This document shows positions 40,959 through 41,031 of a stretch of DNA of 41,031 bases, one piece after another (the first letter of the stretch is position 1; every line of letters starts with the position of its first letter). The notes beneath the pieces were generated by a model. The model was not told where the DNA came from. It ran no database searches and was given only the letters and a program-made list of their open reading frames with translations. The translations under genes were made by a program, and so were the position numbers. The DNA is from an uncultured Clostridia bacterium (lineage in GTDB: Bacteria; Bacillota; Clostridia; Christensenellales; CAG-138), in the NCBI GenBank assembly GCA_934633695.1, contig CAKTYT010000016.1, positions 1-41,031 on the forward strand. Reading direction: 5' to 3'.

Positions 40959-41031
40959 GGGGCTGTTGCATTAGTCCCCAAAACAAAACCGGGCAACTCA
41001 AGAAGGGTTGTCCGGTTTGCTGCTTTCGTGT
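40959..41031. mobile_element. IS terminus, right window end (partial)
   Basis: Exact reverse complement of 4-76, beginning GGGGCTGTTGCATTAGTCCCC at 40959. The flanks of the two copies (AAAC at 77 and AAAA before 40959) show no convincing shared target duplication, as expected for two separate insertions. The element continues outside the window, so its transposase is unseen. It includes a mirrored terminator hairpin at 40980-41018. Confidence 0.6.

Overview
The window looks like chromosomal DNA of an uncultured anaerobic, spore-forming clostridium (Bacillota, class Clostridia). Supporting signs are a large pyruvate:ferredoxin oxidoreductase, ferredoxin-type redox proteins throughout, no respiratory membrane complexes, a SpoIIE-type phosphatase, a SPOCS-domain (DUF3794) protein, strong AAGGAGG ribosome sites and sigma-A promoters, and an L10 leader ahead of rplJ. 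No genus can be named from sequence alone. Both ends of the window carry the same 73-bp sequence in opposite orientation, with the look of an insertion-sequence terminus. The piece is therefore probably a segment between two copies of one IS, most likely an assembly contig broken there.

Layout: (1) 77-1964, minus strand: a LysR regulator and a secreted, C-terminally anchored protein. (2) 2015-12138, minus strand: a compact redox operon, read as malate/lactate dehydrogenase, HdrB, HdrC, HdrA, FlxD (MvhD-like), FlxC, FlxB, FlxA, a FrdB-like Fe-S protein, a FrdA-like flavoprotein and a small membrane protein. It has a candidate promoter, a palindromic operator candidate and a terminator. (3) 12375-15887, minus strand: nifJ (PFOR), with its own promoter and terminator. 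(4) 16129-17374, plus strand: L10 leader, rplJ, rplL. (5) 17453-21870, minus strand: a Cys-rich membrane protein, a self-cleaving XRE/S24 regulator, a lipoprotein and a SPOCS-LysM protein. (6) 21989-29386, minus strand: rpmH-rnpA-yidD-yidC-jag-mnmE followed by glgP. (7) 29495-32377, minus strand: an NlpC/P60 cell-wall hydrolase and a TP-rich single-pass protein. (8) 32507-33920, plus strand: a short SpoIIE-like phosphatase, facing a probably frameshifted ArsR-type regulator. (9) 34903-40865, plus strand: an exopolysaccharide-type operon with an Ig-like membrane protein, two tandem Wzz/BY-kinase fusions (one with a degenerate ATP site) and phosphoglucomutase.

The most notable system is region 2. 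HdrABC-FlxABCD is a known type of cytosolic flavin-based electron-bifurcating module that links NADH, ferredoxin and a high-potential acceptor. Here it shares an operon with a soluble FrdA/FrdB-like pair that keeps the fumarate-reductase catalytic residues but lacks the covalent-FAD histidine and any membrane anchor. The first gene is an LDH-fold dehydrogenase with the malate-type arginine at the specificity position. My inference is a soluble NADH/ferredoxin/fumarate complex, fed by malate metabolism and connected to the neighbouring PFOR through ferredoxin. A second notable item is the pairing of an intact tyrosine kinase with a catalytically degraded paralogue in region 9.
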